Below, piece after piece: positions 1 to 10,560 of a stretch of DNA of 64,000 nucleotides. The stretch spans positions 16,965,009-17,029,008 of the forward strand of contig CM075938.1 in assembly GCA_038030265.1 (NCBI GenBank), given 5' to 3'. Position 1 is the first letter of the stretch, and every line of letters starts with the position of its first letter. A program made the position numbers and the translations under genes. The notes under the pieces are model-generated. The model saw only the letters and a program-made list of their open reading frames with translations, did not search any database and was not told where the DNA came from. The DNA is from Corythucha ciliata. Lineage: Eukaryota > Arthropoda > Insecta > Hemiptera > Tingidae.

Positions 1-60
1 CCTTTGCAGTCAAGACGCCGTGAACAACATTAACGGACGTGGGACGATCTTATGGTACCT

Positions 61-483
61 GTAGAACTTAATGGAGTTAGATTGGAAATGTTGTATGATT
101 GAGGAGGTGCTAAGTCGGTCATAAGTAAACGTGTATGGAAAATACTAGGATCTCCACCATTGGCTCCGACGGACAACCTTTTTGCGTGCCCGGGATTCCC
201 AGTGGAAACGATAGGGAAGTTAAATCTTCAGGTGTCGGCGTTTGGGAAGCGCAAAAGATTGGAGGTTGTTGTTGTTAAACAAAATGATTTACCTTTATTC
301 GGTCTAGACTGGGCTTTAATTTTCAAGTTGCCCATGCCTGAAGGTGCTCGATTGTGTTTCGTACGTGATCAGAAAACAAACTCCTCGAAATCCACTAGTG
401 AAATCGGTCAGGATAACCTCAATTCATTGCTCTCAAAATTCAAGAACGTTTTCGAAGGTTCGGGTAAAATCTTGGGCTACTAG
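61..483 (+). pseudogene. Gypsy retropepsin-like protease and linker to RT, inactivated
   Basis: Frame 1 gives a short beta-strand segment ending in LYD, then a TGA codon (100-102) where the active-site Ser/Thr of the D-S/T-G triad is expected, then GGA and a retropepsin-like segment. The frame continues into a linker with the I-L-G-L-D-W type motif common before gypsy RT (FGLDW near 300) and stops at 481-483. The following RT starts in the same frame, so that stop is a point mutation. The lost catalytic codon alone would abolish the enzyme. Confidence 0.8.
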
Positions 484-1110
484 GCTAAAATTCACATGAA
501 AGAAGGAACTTTTTCCAGAGTTTTTTGCCCTCGACCGATCCCTTTTGCCCTACGCTCTCAAGTGGAGGATGAGATAGAGAGATTGGTGAAGGCTGAAGTT
601 TTAGAGCCTGTGGACGCCACGTCTAGTCCTCTCACGTGGGCTTCCCCTGTGGTAATTGTAATGCAATCAAACGGGGCTGTCCGCCTTTGCGGGGATTTCA
701 GGGTTACAATAAAACCACACATTCTCAATGATTTTCATCCTTTACCGACTTTCGACGAAATAACTTCAAAACTCAGTGGGGGCAGATTTTTCTCTGTACT
801 CGATTTGAAGGATGCTTATCTACAACTGGAAGTGGAAGAGGAGTCCCAACATTTTCTGGTGATTTCAACTCACAAAGGTTTTTTTTTTTAAATACAAGAG
901 ACTTCCATTTGGCGTTTGCTTTGTTCCAATTTTTTTTCAAAAGGTAATGGACACTATTCTTTCGGGAATCAAGAACGTCGCATGCTACCTAGATGATATT
1001 CTGATCAGTGGAGTAACGATTGAAGATCATTTAACTGCAGTCGAAGAGGTCTTGACTCGTCTTTCAGCTTCAGGAATAAAGACTCAGGTCTCAAAATGCA
1101 AATGACTTCA
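484..1110 (+). pseudogene. Gypsy reverse transcriptase domain, frameshifted
   Basis: The frame from 484 carries the gypsy RT N-terminal region: R-P-I-P-F-A, then a V-x-L-C-G-D-F segment and F-S-V-L-D-L-K-D-A-Y, which includes the first catalytic Asp. An 11-T run at 879-889 shifts the frame. The next segment, in frame 2 from about 892, contains R-L-P-F-G-V and the catalytic Y-L-D-D at 986-997. Coding stops with TGA near 1105. The order of fingers, palm and Y-x-D-D box is complete, but the domain cannot be translated as one chain. Confidence 0.9.
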
Positions 1111-1148
1111 AAAAAGTGTTTAGTACTTACGTCACGTCTTAGACGAAG

Positions 1149-1740
1149 ATGGTATTCGCCCTTTGCCTGATCACTTGCACAGTTGTCAAGAAGAATGTCA
1201 AGAGGGTCTGGAATGATGAGTGCACTTCGGTGTTCAATCAGCTTAAAACATTGATGACGTCCACAAGCTCTCTTATGCACTATTCTTTGGAACTACCTCT
1301 GATTGTTTCGGCTGATGCAAGCGTAAAAGGAATCGGGGCAGTCATGTTCCATAAAATGCCTAATGGGACGGAGCGACCTGTGCTTTTGCCTCTTGGCTCC
1401 TCAAACCGGCAGAACAACGCTATTCAGCAATAGCGCAATAGCAATAGCGCAGCAATGGCTTTGATTTTCTCGCTCAAGCGTTTCAATCAGTACCTTCGAG
1501 GCAGGAAGTTCATTTTGAGAACTGATCATAAACCACTTATTCAAATTCTAGACAACGACCGTGAGATACCCAAGATGGCAGCGAATCGTTTAACAAGATG
1601 GGCGCTGATTCTTCGCAGCTACGACTACACTATAGAGTACGTTCAAGGTAAAAACAACACTGTCGCGGATTCGCTGTCGAGATTACCAATAACAGATGTT
1701 CATCCGAGTAGCCTGGAGGAAATGGGAAAGGACAGTCGTT
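1149..1740 (+). pseudogene. Gypsy RNase H domain
   Basis: Frame 3 gives a tether segment (W-N-D-E-C, S-V-F-N-Q-L-K), then V-S-A-D-A-S, the first catalytic Asp of gypsy-type RNase H, followed by a G-I-G-A-V strand. After a stop at 1431-1433 the same frame resumes with S-L-K-R-F-N-Q-Y-L-R-G and R-T-D-H-K-P-L, then the connection motif V-A-D-S-L-S-R-L. The stop lies in a short CAATAGCG slippage repeat at 1425-1450, which probably replaced the H-Y-A-x-E-x-E segment. Confidence 0.85.
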
Positions 1741-1871
1741 GTCATCTTCTTCGCTTACATTTACAGGACATGCCTGTGACTTCATCACATTTTAGGAGAT
1801 TGACGGCCGGGGATAGAGTATTACTGAGAATTATCGGATGTTTGGAAAGGGGATGACCGGATAAGAAGGAC

Positions 1872-2880
1872 TTGGATGTGAAAATCCATCCATTTTTCGA
1901 GAAGAAAAGCGAGCTATCGCACGAAGAAGGCATTCTCATGTGGAATGGTAGACTTTTAGTGCCCCTCGAACTCCAGAAGAATTTTCTCCAGATGATTCAT
2001 AAGGGTCATCCTGGGATTCGAGCCATGCGAGATATTGCTCGTTTACATTTCTGGTGGCCTGGTGTTGACAGAGAAATTGAAAAATACGCAAAACTGTGCA
2101 ATCCATGTCAGCAATCGAGACCAAAAGCAGAGGAAATGCCAATTTATTCGTGGAATGTCCCTTCTCAATCTTGGACAAGACTTCACCTCGATTTTGCGGG
2201 TCCATTCGTGGGATCTTACTGGTTGGTTTTGGTGGATGCAACCTCGAAGGATGGACGTCATCCCGGTGCGGTCTACCACGACGGCAGCAACGATCGATGC
2301 TCTGAAAAACATATTCGCTCAGCACGGGCTTCCATTCTCGATGGTCACCGACAATGGACCTCAGTTCATTTCATTAGAATTTCGTCAATTTTGCAAAACA
2401 AACTGCATCACTCACATTAAGGTCACCCCGTATCATCCTAGAAGCAATGGATTAGCAGAAAGGGCAGTTGAACATTCAAAACTCGAATGACAGCCGCAAA
2501 TAAATCAAAAGGGACGACTATGGACAAGCTCAGAGAATGTTTAATTTCGTATAGGAACACGCCTCACTCTACCACGGGAAAAACTCCAAGCGAACTGCTA
2601 ATGGGTCGTTGGTTACGATCAGTTTTCGATTTACTGAAACCCTGCGTATCTTTAAAAAAAATTGATGTCGCCCTGACAAAATAAAGGCCTTACAGAGACT
2701 CTCGAACAAGGTTCAGATCGTTCGTCGAGGGGGAGGAAGTCTGGGTGTCTAACAAAAGCTGACGAAAGGCTGGACCCCAGGAATAATATTAAGACGAACA
2801 GGCGACATCTCCCGTCTTGTGGACGGGAAGTGTGAACGCAAGCATGCCGACCAAATTCGTAGAAAATAAGATCGTCCGTG
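1872..2880 (+). pseudogene. Gypsy integrase, HHCC and DDE core, frameshifted
   Basis: The N-terminal zinc motif is visible as H-K-G-H-P-G, H-F-W-W-P-G and C-N-P-C-Q-Q. The DDE core follows: L-D-F-A-G-P (first Asp), then in another frame V-T-D-N-G-P-Q-F (second Asp) and N-G-L-A-E-R (Glu). A further shift leads to R-N-T-P-H-S-T-T-G-K-T-P and a G-W-T-P-G-I-I segment that matches the C-terminal GPY/F-like domain. The frames change near 2255 and 2484. All family landmarks are present in order, so this is a decayed full-length integrase. Confidence 0.88.
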
Positions 2881-2895
2881 AAAGGGGAAGGAAGA

Positions 2896-3034
2896 TGTAG
2901 GGAACGCGAGTTCCCTAGCAACGGGTGAGAGTGAAGGCGTCTTGTCAGAGATACACAAAAAAGAGAGTTTTCGTTTTTTTTTGCTAAAATACAGAACTTG
3001 ATTCTGGTTTCTTAAAATGACTTGAGTACCTTAC
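2896..3034 (+). repeat. Possible 3' LTR of the gypsy element
   Basis: The segment starts TGTAGG right after a purine tract and ends CCTTACA, so the ends could be the usual TG...CA inverted termini. At about 139 bp it would be a short LTR. The 5' LTR is outside the window, so the call cannot be tested here and the 3' border is a guess. Confidence 0.3.
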
Positions 3035-3505
3035 ACTTGTACTTATAGGTCAGAAGTGTTCGAGAAAAAAATGCTAACTCTGAAAAGCTCGTACAATTTT
3101 TTGGCAGCCCAAAAACCGAAATGTTTTGGCATCTTTTAGTTCTTCTAAACATCCCTAAAATGAGTTACTTTCGGGGAAAATCTTCACTCACAAAACTTGT
3201 TCAGCGATAAATTTCTGACAAATGTTGTATGTAAAGTAGTTTTCCACGACGAATATGGAACGGGCTACAGCCTATCGAAATTGTTGTTCTGAAGTGGTCG
3301 AAGGTCTCAAAATCGCCCTTCTTCGATCCAAGTATACTTATTGTGCTTTTCTTTGAACTATTTTGTACCTTTTTTTGTGATTTTTTGTATGAAAGAACAA
3401 AGACGAATGATTGACGGAGGATTGAAAATTGGGTGACGATTGATGGTTATAGTGGTCGATGGATAAGGGTCGGTAATTGAAGATTAGTCGATGTCTGAGG
3501 GTTGA
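3035..3505. other. Intergenic, nothing recognised
   Basis: AT-rich sequence with short ORFs only. I see no domain, tandem repeat or terminal inverted repeat. Confidence 0.5.
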
Positions 3506-4150
3506 TTATTGATTATGAGCGACGAAGAATTTTGGATTTAGGGTTATGGAAATTTTGGTGTTTGAGGCATGAAGACTGCGTGATTGATGATTCACGGATT
3601 GTGTGGAGGACCACACGATACGATACGAGCCGAATGTAGAACGTAGGAGACGGTGAAGAGCGAATGGACATGTTTTTTCAAAGGGAGTTTCCTTTGTTGA
3701 TTCTATAATCCAGAATGGAGAGAACGTGTCTGGTAGAGTGGGCTGCCACGTTGTGGAAGGAGGGGTTTGGTGGTTAGAGGATGTAGGAGTTTGTTGGGAA
3801 GTCAATGTTGACGTTGATGATTGCGATGGTGGTGGTACATCAATATCCATAAGGCTGGGTGGGTGAGTAGGAGGAACAGTAGAGTCAGACATTTGATCAT
3901 GTTCAACAATACGTTTACCAGTGGGGATATTTGCAGCGGTTTCTCTACTAAGAGGTCGTTTAGACTGGGACGTTTCTTTGGTCTCTGCTGGAGGTTCATC
4001 CGAAGCAGGAAGATGGGGGGATTTATTCGTTGGAGACGATGACTTGGGCGGGTTTAATTTTGTGTTCGTTGATTGAGTTTGTGGGTCGGGAGTACCCACG
4101 TGGAGGGAAGGTTTGGGACCTGATCCAAGTTTTTTGTTACTTGAATTCAT
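3506..4150 (-). CDS. Ser/Thr/Pro-rich ORF1-like protein of a probable non-LTR element
   Basis: The frame is open from an ATG at 4150 to a stop at 3506, about 214 residues. It is rich in Pro, Ser, Thr and Gln, with a short basic stretch (P-T-G-K-R-I-V). There is no zinc knuckle, so this would be only the disordered N-terminal part of an ORF1/gag protein. The composition resembles the start of the ORF1 at 37.2 kb. A CpG-rich leader lies directly upstream, as in 5' UTRs of some insect non-LTR elements. No reverse transcriptase follows downstream, so the copy would be cut off after ORF1. It could also be an unrelated low-complexity protein. Confidence 0.35.
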   Translation of the reverse strand: MNSSNKKLGSGPKPSLHVGTPDPQTQSTNTKLNPPKSSSPTNKSPHLPASDEPPAETKETSQSKRPLSRETAANIPTGKRIVEHDQMSDSTVPPTHPPSLMDIDVPPPSQSSTSTLTSQQTPTSSNHQTPPSTTWQPTLPDTFSPFWIIESTKETPFEKTCPFALHRLLRSTFGSYRIVWSSTQSVNHQSRSLHASNTKISITLNPKFFVAHNQ

Positions 4151-4194
4151 GTTGAAGTGGTGATAAGAGTAAGGAGGGAAGGGATAACAGACGC

Positions 4195-4704
4195 AGCGCA
4201 CCACCGGGGGCGCCGGGACACATCCAAGCGCGGGTCAATCCCCGGAGAGAGCCCCCACGCCGTACCCGTGGCCTTGGCGCAGCCTCCCCCCCCCTCCAAC
4301 GCGCAGCAGGGTCCCATCCGGTCGCCAGCCAGCACTACAGCGCGATGGGGGATTATTCGCTGGTGGTTCAGAGCAGCCTCCTCCAAGGCTAATTGAGGTT
4401 CGGGCCCCACTCACCGACCCCCACATACACCCTAAGACATGACTAGATCAGTGTGTGGTGGCATTGTAGCGGCACTGGAAGAAGGTCCCAGCGACTCCCA
4501 GATATACGCTGTACCCTCGAACACGCCGAGGACATCCCCCCACGGAGCGCCCCAACACAAAGGAGCCCCACCGCCTCACAGCGGCGCGCCACGCCGTCCA
4601 GGAAAGGATAGGGGTCAAGGGAAGGGTTTGACTCAGACTTCCCAGCTAGGTACCCCAGGCTCGCCACGCCCGTAGTATCTCGGACCGAGGTACCCCCTGG
4701 GGGG
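4195..4704. other. CpG-rich island, probable retrotransposon leader or terminus
   Basis: About 500 bp of strongly GC- and CpG-rich DNA in otherwise AT-rich sequence, with sharp edges. Read on the minus strand it leads into the ATG at 4150, so it may be the 5' UTR of that element. Read on the plus strand it ends in a perfect 7-bp-arm palindrome (4691-4706) directly followed by an (ATT)n tract, which would suit a 3' end. The orientation is unresolved. Confidence 0.5.
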
Positions 4705-4727
4705 TATTATTATCATTATTATTATTA

Positions 4728-4765
<38 letters not shown>

Positions 4766-4766
4766 T
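4705..4766. repeat. (ATT)n microsatellite
   Basis: About 62 bp of TAT/ATT triplets with two ATC interruptions, directly abutting the GC-rich palindrome. It could be the tail of a non-LTR element or a (TAA)n target. Confidence 0.95.
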
Positions 4767-4859
4767 TGTATGCATTATTGATGAACGCCAGAAACGGGAA
4801 CATAGAAGTATCGTGTGGTCCTCCAGCCACACAATTCCCGAATCATCAATCACGCAGTC

Positions 4860-5360
4860 TTCGTATCCTCAAACACCGTAATTTTTTTTACCCGCGAATT
4901 AGCTATATTTTTCATTTTTCACCATGAATTACCAATTTTTCATCATTTTGGCCACGACTTTGCCCTGATCGGAAACTACGAAATTGGCCTTATCTCAATT
5001 TCCCTATGTAGTAGGATTTTTTTCAAATTTCAGACGTGTATTAGAGCTTTGTTTCAACTTTTGCCGCAAATTAGCGCTTTTTCTCCATTTTAGCTGGGAA
5101 TGAGTTGTTATTTTTTCTATTCTAGCCGTGAATTGGCTATTTTTTTCAATTTTAGCAATAAATTAGCGATTTCTTTGCACTTGTCCATGAATAAGCGCTT
5201 TGTATCAATTTTATAGCTACTAAGTTGCCTCCACCAGAAACCACGATTTGGCGTTCTGACTGATTAATTTTTCTCTATTTTAGCCACTAGTTGACGCTTT
5301 TGATCAGTTTTTTGCTACGAATTAGTGTTTTTCTCGATTTCAGCCGAGCTGGGCTGAGTC
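4860..5360 (+). repeat. Degenerate quasi-tandem repeat, family alpha
   Basis: Successive segments of roughly 45-60 bp repeat a theme of TTTTAGCC, then GCGAATTAGC or similar, then a T-rich stretch and CAATTTT. Spacing and sequence vary, so it is not a clean satellite. The same theme fills 58.86-59.99 kb and, on the other strand, about 20.87-21.0 kb. Confidence 0.6.
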
Positions 5361-5586
5361 AGGGATGAGTAGGTAATGTAGCCCCAGAATACTGTTTTTG
5401 CACACGTACTACTCGTATAGTTAGATCCCAAGACTCCGAATATGACGCTCCTCAATAAGTGACAATGTTGCTTCAGGGAAAGTTAAGTCTCGAAACTGAA
5501 GCAGTAAATCAAATACGAACAAATTCGATCTGTGCGAAAAACGGAAAGAAATAATCTGACATATTTTGTGGTTGGGAGGACACTTA

Positions 5587-5727
5587 TAGCGTTCCCCATT
5601 TGCACAAAATTCTGTGTTTGGGCTGTTCATTTCCACCCGTCTTCACTGAATTAAATCATATGTTAGTGGAGAAGACGGGTGGAAATGAATAGCCCGTAGC
5701 AGGATTTTGTGCAAATGGGGAACGCTA
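5587..5727. mobile_element. Foldback MITE-like hairpin, about 141 bp
   Basis: Two arms of about 57 bp (5587-5644 and 5671-5727) are inverted copies with only a few mismatches. They are separated by a 26-bp AT-rich loop. The outer ends read TAGCGTTCCCC on both sides. It has no coding capacity. Confidence 0.85.
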
Positions 5728-8506
5728 TTATATTCCAACTATTCGCGGTCATTCCATTCATCCGTGGTGAATCTATCGCCATAAAAAAAAATATTTTAGC
5801 ATGATTTTTTCCATTCAAAAAGTATAAAGTGTAAAAGGTATAAAGAGAAAAAATGCAGTTGGCAACCCTATACTCAAGGACTGTCAATTGCGTTGCCTAC
5901 TGTGGGTAGAAAGTGAAAAATAAGAAAATTTGCATCAACTTTCGTCGGGAAAATCTTTCAAGACTCTCAATCCTCACAAACTTTTGTATGAAAATGTGAT
6001 ACTCCAACCCCTGCCCATCAAGCCAATTGTTTGCCGCGAATACAATGAACGGTGAATGCAGTGTCTCTCATAATTTGCCAATAAAACGATGAGGATTAAT
6101 AACTTGTTACTATGTAAATCCTCCCACCGCGTAAGTTCATTCCCCAACAGCACAAGCTACGATAGTATAAACTTTACCTCTCCCTGTCTTAGGTGTAAGT
6201 ATAAGTTTGCTCCAAGAACCAAAGACACTTTCTGAACTATTAATAGGAGGTCTCACCTTCCCCTTTCGGTTTCATTTCCCATTTGCTCAACTCGGTTTCA
6301 CCTCAGCACCCCTCTTTCCGTCTCACTCTCTTTCCTCATCACGATCGGTTCACAGTCAAGGAGTTCTCTGATTTTCTTAACTTCAATATTTTTTCTTTCT
6401 CCTCTCTCTCTCATCTTTAACGAAACCAATTTTCATGGAAGTATTGAAGTCGCTCTAAAATCACAAACAGCTTGGATTTAAGCTCCGTATCATCCTTGGA
6501 TTTTGATTTCAAGGGCTCGATAAAAGAAATGGAGTGGTTTTGAGTTGAATTCAATGGGGAGTTGAAGGGAGCGATCATCTGAAGGATCTCTTTGGAACGT
6601 CAATGTCTTGGATGGTTGAGATTTATCGTTGAGAAAGAAGAACAAATTACTTCTCACAACGATTGAAATGCCATGTTTACAGTACTTTCGTGTTATTTAT
6701 GGATTGTAGATCAAGGAAACCCTTATCACGATACTGTAAAATAGTTAATTTCGACATTTTTGTGTGTTTTCTTTCCTTTTGAGATTAAATATTAGGCACA
6801 AATGAACCTTAGAACTTTACCGACCATCGTAGAAATTTGCCTTGCAAAACTAAACAAGGTGGAAAAACAAAATCCTTCCTTTCTCCCCTCTGACACAGAT
6901 ATTGCCTTCGTTCTTTAAGCCTGATCATCCCTTCGAGGCAATAAAAAGAGAGGTGTCACGGAAAAGGTATAAAAGGGGTTTCTTGGTCGTGAATACGGGA
7001 GAGGGGTTCTTTTGGATTTGACGAAAGAGGTAAATGGTAGAGTCAGGAAGCGATGTTTCTTTTTTCAGGGGAGGTTTTTTTTCTATTCTCAGCATTTTTC
7101 CCGTTTCTATTGATCTCTTTGATTCCAAAGAAAAACGCGAAAAAGATGGTTTTCCTTTTCCGTCGCGATTATACCCATATTTGCTCTTTATATAGAAAGT
7201 TATTGGACGTTGTTGTAACTTGTTGTTTAACAGCACGAAAGGTAAAGAAAAGCGTTTATTCGCGGGCCCGCTATTATACCAGTAAGGCCCATTATATCGA
7301 TAGGAAAACAATCCCTTTCGTTATAGTTCTTAAGATTGATTTCTTTTAATAGAAAAGCATTGTGTTTCGAGAAAGGGCAAAGGTGGGCCCATCGTGATGA
7401 TGAAGAAGAAGTGGGGGGGGGGATGACTTATCGAGGTTGAAGGATCGTGATGTCACTTACCTTTTGTGATTTTCTCGTTAAAATTGAGCTTGATGGTCCA
7501 CCTTGTGATGCCGTACACTCCACCTGTACGCGAATGCATGCTTTCAAGTATACTGCCAAGATTCTTATCAAAATTTTAGCATGACAAACTTGAGTGACGA
7601 AGACTCGAAGACTTTGCAAAAGCCCCCGTCAAAGAGACTCTCTTTTGGTGTATCACACTTTCAGGACTGTCTCTGCAAGAGAACTCGCAAACTTTGGTGG
7701 AGCCACCCAGCCTTATTGCCACGAACAATGCTTCGTCAAGAACTACCCATAGACGCTCGTGAAGTCTCCATTATAAATAATATAATCGGTCAAGAAATTG
7801 GTTTCAATATAAACTCATCACTGGTGAAGTATAATAATAATGTTGAAGTACGGAAAATCTCTATAATTTCAAGGGTATAGTTCTAAAATTTAAATCTTAC
7901 TTAACGAACCGAGCTAATCTTTTCATTAGACTGGAGATTAAAATTCAAAAGTGCAGTCTTTTAAGGAGATTTGCCTCATGAACGTTCCTCTATTTTAGTG
8001 AGGGCATTTATTACGTTCCACTTTTCTTTCCCTTTTTTTGTAAGAAAAGCTCGAGTTCTACTCAATCACATCTTCCTTTCTTCTTTATCAATGTAAATTA
8101 TTACGTTTTACGAACTGGGAGAAAATTAATCATTCACAACGCCATAGAGCAAACACTGTCAATCGCACTCCTCCCTTAACGATGGGACACGATACACCAA
8201 TAAAGGACGACACTGCAAGCCTCTGATGCAGTTGAAATGTGCAGAGGAGTTCTTAAAATGTCATAGCGCCGGGGCTTTTATTTACACTCGAAATCCACTC
8301 TGATACACTTGACATCCACTGCCTGCGAAATTACAGGTCAGAAGTTTTGGAGAGACATGCTCGTTAAGTTGGTTTTATTTCGATCGAAATCATCGGAAAA
8401 GTTGTGTTTAAGCCAATAAGTTAATTATAATTGATAAATCTAAGGTATCTCATAATTAGCTTGGAGGGGGTACTACCCAGCTCGTATCTCGATAGAAAGA
8501 AAAATT
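5728..8506. other. Intergenic, no gene recognised
   Basis: There is a pyrimidine-rich stretch at about 6240-6420, a G run near 7417 and one 99-codon frame at 7581-7880 that starts with ATG but matches no family I know. I see no terminal inverted repeats or RNA genes. Confidence 0.4.
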
Positions 8507-8639
8507 CTAGATGTTGTTAGATTGATATAATGAATAAATCTGTCGCCGGCATTTTAATTAGTAAATTAATTAAACTGATATTATCCGGACGACGATGGAA
8601 GGGCATAGCCCAACACGATTCGAGTTTCGAGAAAAAATG

Positions 8640-8712
8640 GCTCTCCGGCGGGATTTGAACCCGCAACCTCTGGATTACCAGTCCAGCACGCTGCCATTTG
8701 CGCCACGGAGGC
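8640..8712 (-). tRNA. tRNA-Thr(GGT)-like, copy 1 of the array
   Basis: Read on the minus strand this folds as a cloverleaf. The D arm is GCGC/GCGT, the anticodon stem CTGGA/TCCAG with loop CTGGTAA (anticodon GGT), and the T arm GCGGG/CCCGC with loop TTCAAAT. Box A (TGGCGCAAATGG) and box B (GGTTCAAATCC) both fit Pol III consensus. The acceptor stem pairs only at the five inner positions: GCCTCCG faces CGGAGAG, with two outer mismatches. That defect and the SINE-like dispersed copy at 37.7 kb make it more likely a tRNA-derived repeat head than a functional tRNA. Confidence 0.6.
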
Positions 8713-8961
8713 GCCTATGGGAGTCGTACTCCGAGGGATAAGCTAAGCCGAACCCCACCTAGGTCCATTGTTTCTCGAAACTCTAGGCGCTTCTCCTGAT
8801 CGGTAAACCACGCCGAATTTAATCTTATCTAGATGTTGTTAGATTGATATAATGAATAAATCTGTCGCCGGCATTTTAATTAGCAAATTAATTAAACTGA
8901 TATTATCCGGACGACGATGGAAGGGCATAGCCCAACACGATTCGAGTTTCGAGAAAAAATG

Positions 8962-9034
8962 GCTCTCCGGCGGGATTTGAACCCGCAACCTCTGGATTAC
9001 CAGTCCAGCACGCTGCCATTTGCGCCACGGAGGC
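8962..9034 (-). tRNA. tRNA-Thr(GGT)-like, copy 2 of the array
   Basis: Same sequence as the copy at 8640-8712, one 322-bp unit downstream. It has the same intact promoter boxes and the same two acceptor-stem mismatches. Confidence 0.6.
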
Positions 9035-9283
9035 GCCTATGGGAGTCGTACTCCGAGGGATAAGCTAAGCCGAACCCCACCTAGGTCCATTGTTTCTCGA
9101 AACTCTAGGCGCTTCTCCTGATCGGTAAACCACGCCGAATTTAATCTTATCTAGATGTTGTTAGATTGATATAATGAATAAATCTGTCGCCGGCATTTTA
9201 ATTAGTAAATTAATTAAACTGATATTATCCGGACGACGATGGAAGGGCATAGCCCAACACGATTCGAGTTTCGAGAAAAAATG

Positions 9284-9356
9284 GCTCTCCGGCGGGATTT
9301 GAACCCGCAACCTCTGGATTACCAGTCCAGCACGCTGCCATTTGCGCCACGGAGGC
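9284..9356 (-). tRNA. tRNA-Thr(GGT)-like, copy 3 of the array
   Basis: Third identical copy, again with a GGT anticodon loop and box A and box B. The partial fourth unit (9473-9579) ends before its tRNA. Confidence 0.6.
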
Positions 9357-9685
9357 GCCTATGGGAGTCGTACTCCGAGGGATAAGCTAAGCCGAACCCC
9401 ACCTAGGTCCATTGTTTCTCGAAACTCTAGGCGCTTCTCCTGATCGGTAAACCACGCCGAATTTAATCTTATCTAGATGTTGTTAGATTGATATAATGAA
9501 TAAATCTGTCGCCGGCATTTTAATTAGTAAATTAATTAAACTGATATTATCCGGACGACGATGGAAGGGCATAGCCCAAAGAAATAGAACGGCGACCAGT
9601 GTCTTCGTATTAGAAGTCTTTGTACGACCACGGTTGTGTTACATTGTTAACGTATCGTATAACGTCCCCCCAAAGCGCTCTCGCT

Positions 9686-9779
9686 AAAAAGGTTGCTCAA
9701 ATCGAGTGAAACGGGAATCCGCGGAGTCAAACACTCTCTCAGCCGGCCTGTCTCCCTCGTCTTCACCTAAACACAACGG
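9686..9779 (+). other. Possible exon ending at a consensus splice donor
   Basis: A short open stretch rich in Ser and Pro (S-P-S-S-S-P-K) ends at 9779 in a GTGAGT donor. There is no ATG in frame (the ORF finder start is GTG), no acceptor I trust and no downstream partner exon. It may be a 5' exon of a gene or chance. Confidence 0.2.
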
Positions 9780-10085
9780 TGAGTCAACTTATTTTAGAGA
9801 AACCCCGCAATTTTTAACGTTTTCTTTCCTCAACGTGAGCAAGTTGTTTTCTTTTAAAAGAGCTAAATTTGAAATATTTAGTTTTGTGACGAGCCGAGCC
9901 CTGAAATAGGTTACCCTCGAGTCAGTACTTCCACTTTCCCGATTCTCCCACGCCGTGCCGAGCTACCCAACGTTCGCTCGACAACCACATCATACGAAAA
10001 TCATCATACGAATGTCTTCTTTCAGGTAGCCATACCCGCAAAATTGGTTTTAAATGTGCCACGTGCTTCGAAATGGACGCTTGGT

Positions 10086-10271
10086 GCACGATTTTCATCG
10101 AAAACGCACAGGTAGAACACTGTACAGGCGTTTTTTGCTGTAAACGCTCAAAACCCTAACGCTGAAATTCCCGTTCACGTAGGACGGGGCAGGGGATTTC
10201 AGCATTTACTTTTTTGTTCAGCGGAAAACGCCCGTAATGTTTTTTCTGTGCGTGTTCGATGAAAATCACGC
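10086..10271. mobile_element. Imperfect inverted-repeat hairpin, MITE-like
   Basis: Outer arms read CACGATTTTCATCGAA at the left and its near complement at the right. Further in, AGGCGTTTT pairs with AAAACGCCC, and CGCTGAAATTCCC with GGGGATTTCAGC. The arms are about 75-80 bp with several indels. No coding sequence and no clear target duplication. Confidence 0.6.
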
Positions 10272-10334
10272 GCCGGCTACACCCGCTGTAACAGCTAAAA
10301 TCACGTTAGTTCTGCTTCTGCTAGGATTTTCCTA

Positions 10335-10560
10335 GCCCTCACTCGAAAATTGTCGATTTCGTTCTACGAACTGTCAATTTTGTCCTTGAAACAATTAATT
10401 CTGTCATAGAAATGTCAATTTCGTCATTCAAAACTCTCAATTTTGCCATTTAAAACTGTAAATTTGGTCGTTGGAAACTCAATTTTGTCTTAGAAAGCAT
10501 CAGTGGACATTTGTCCCCGGAAAATGTCTATTTCTTACTAGAAACTGTCATATGATCCTA
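10335..10560 (+). repeat. Degenerate quasi-tandem repeat, family beta, left block
   Basis: Units of about 20-28 bp on the pattern AAACTGTCAATTTTGTC, each slightly different. The same pattern in the same orientation resumes at 20.39 kb, just beyond the THAP exon. Confidence 0.7.

Larger units (their letters stand above)
1..3034 (+). mobile_element. Degenerate Ty3/gypsy LTR retrotransposon, 5' part cut by window edge
   Basis: Protease, reverse transcriptase, RNase H and integrase segments follow one another in Ty3/gypsy order on the + strand. The frame is broken by stops at 100 and 481, a frameshift in the T run at 879-889, a damaged stretch near 1105-1150, a stop at 1431, and shifts near 2255 and 2484. 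No gag is visible because the window starts just upstream of the protease. A purine-rich stretch at 2879-2895 is followed by TGTAGG at 2896, as expected at the start of a 3' LTR. The copy cannot make a functional polyprotein. Confidence 0.9.
8507..9579 (-). repeat. Tandem array, 322-bp unit, 3.3 copies, each full unit with a tRNA-like gene
   Basis: Unit starts are at 8507, 8829, 9151 and 9473; the last copy breaks off near 9579. The copies are almost identical: I found a single C/T difference near 8883. Each full unit carries one tRNA-like sequence on the minus strand, flanked by a perfect 13-bp inverted repeat (GAGTTTCGAGAAA on one side, its complement on the other). Near-identity means recent tandem duplication or an assembly repeat. 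Confidence 0.95.

Noticed and set aside
4633..4830. Minus-strand frame rich in Ile and Met
   Set aside because: Translation of the (ATT)n microsatellite.
7581..7880. 99-codon ATG frame as a small host gene
   Set aside because: No recognisable motif or gene structure; length is within chance for this window.
8640..9356. Three functional tRNA-Thr genes
   Set aside because: Anticodon, D and T arms are good, but the acceptor stem has two outer mismatches and a dispersed SINE-like copy exists, so they are listed only as tRNA-like.
8507..9579. CRISPR-like array
   Set aside because: Only 3.3 direct copies of 322 bp, no repeat-spacer alternation, and the context is eukaryotic.
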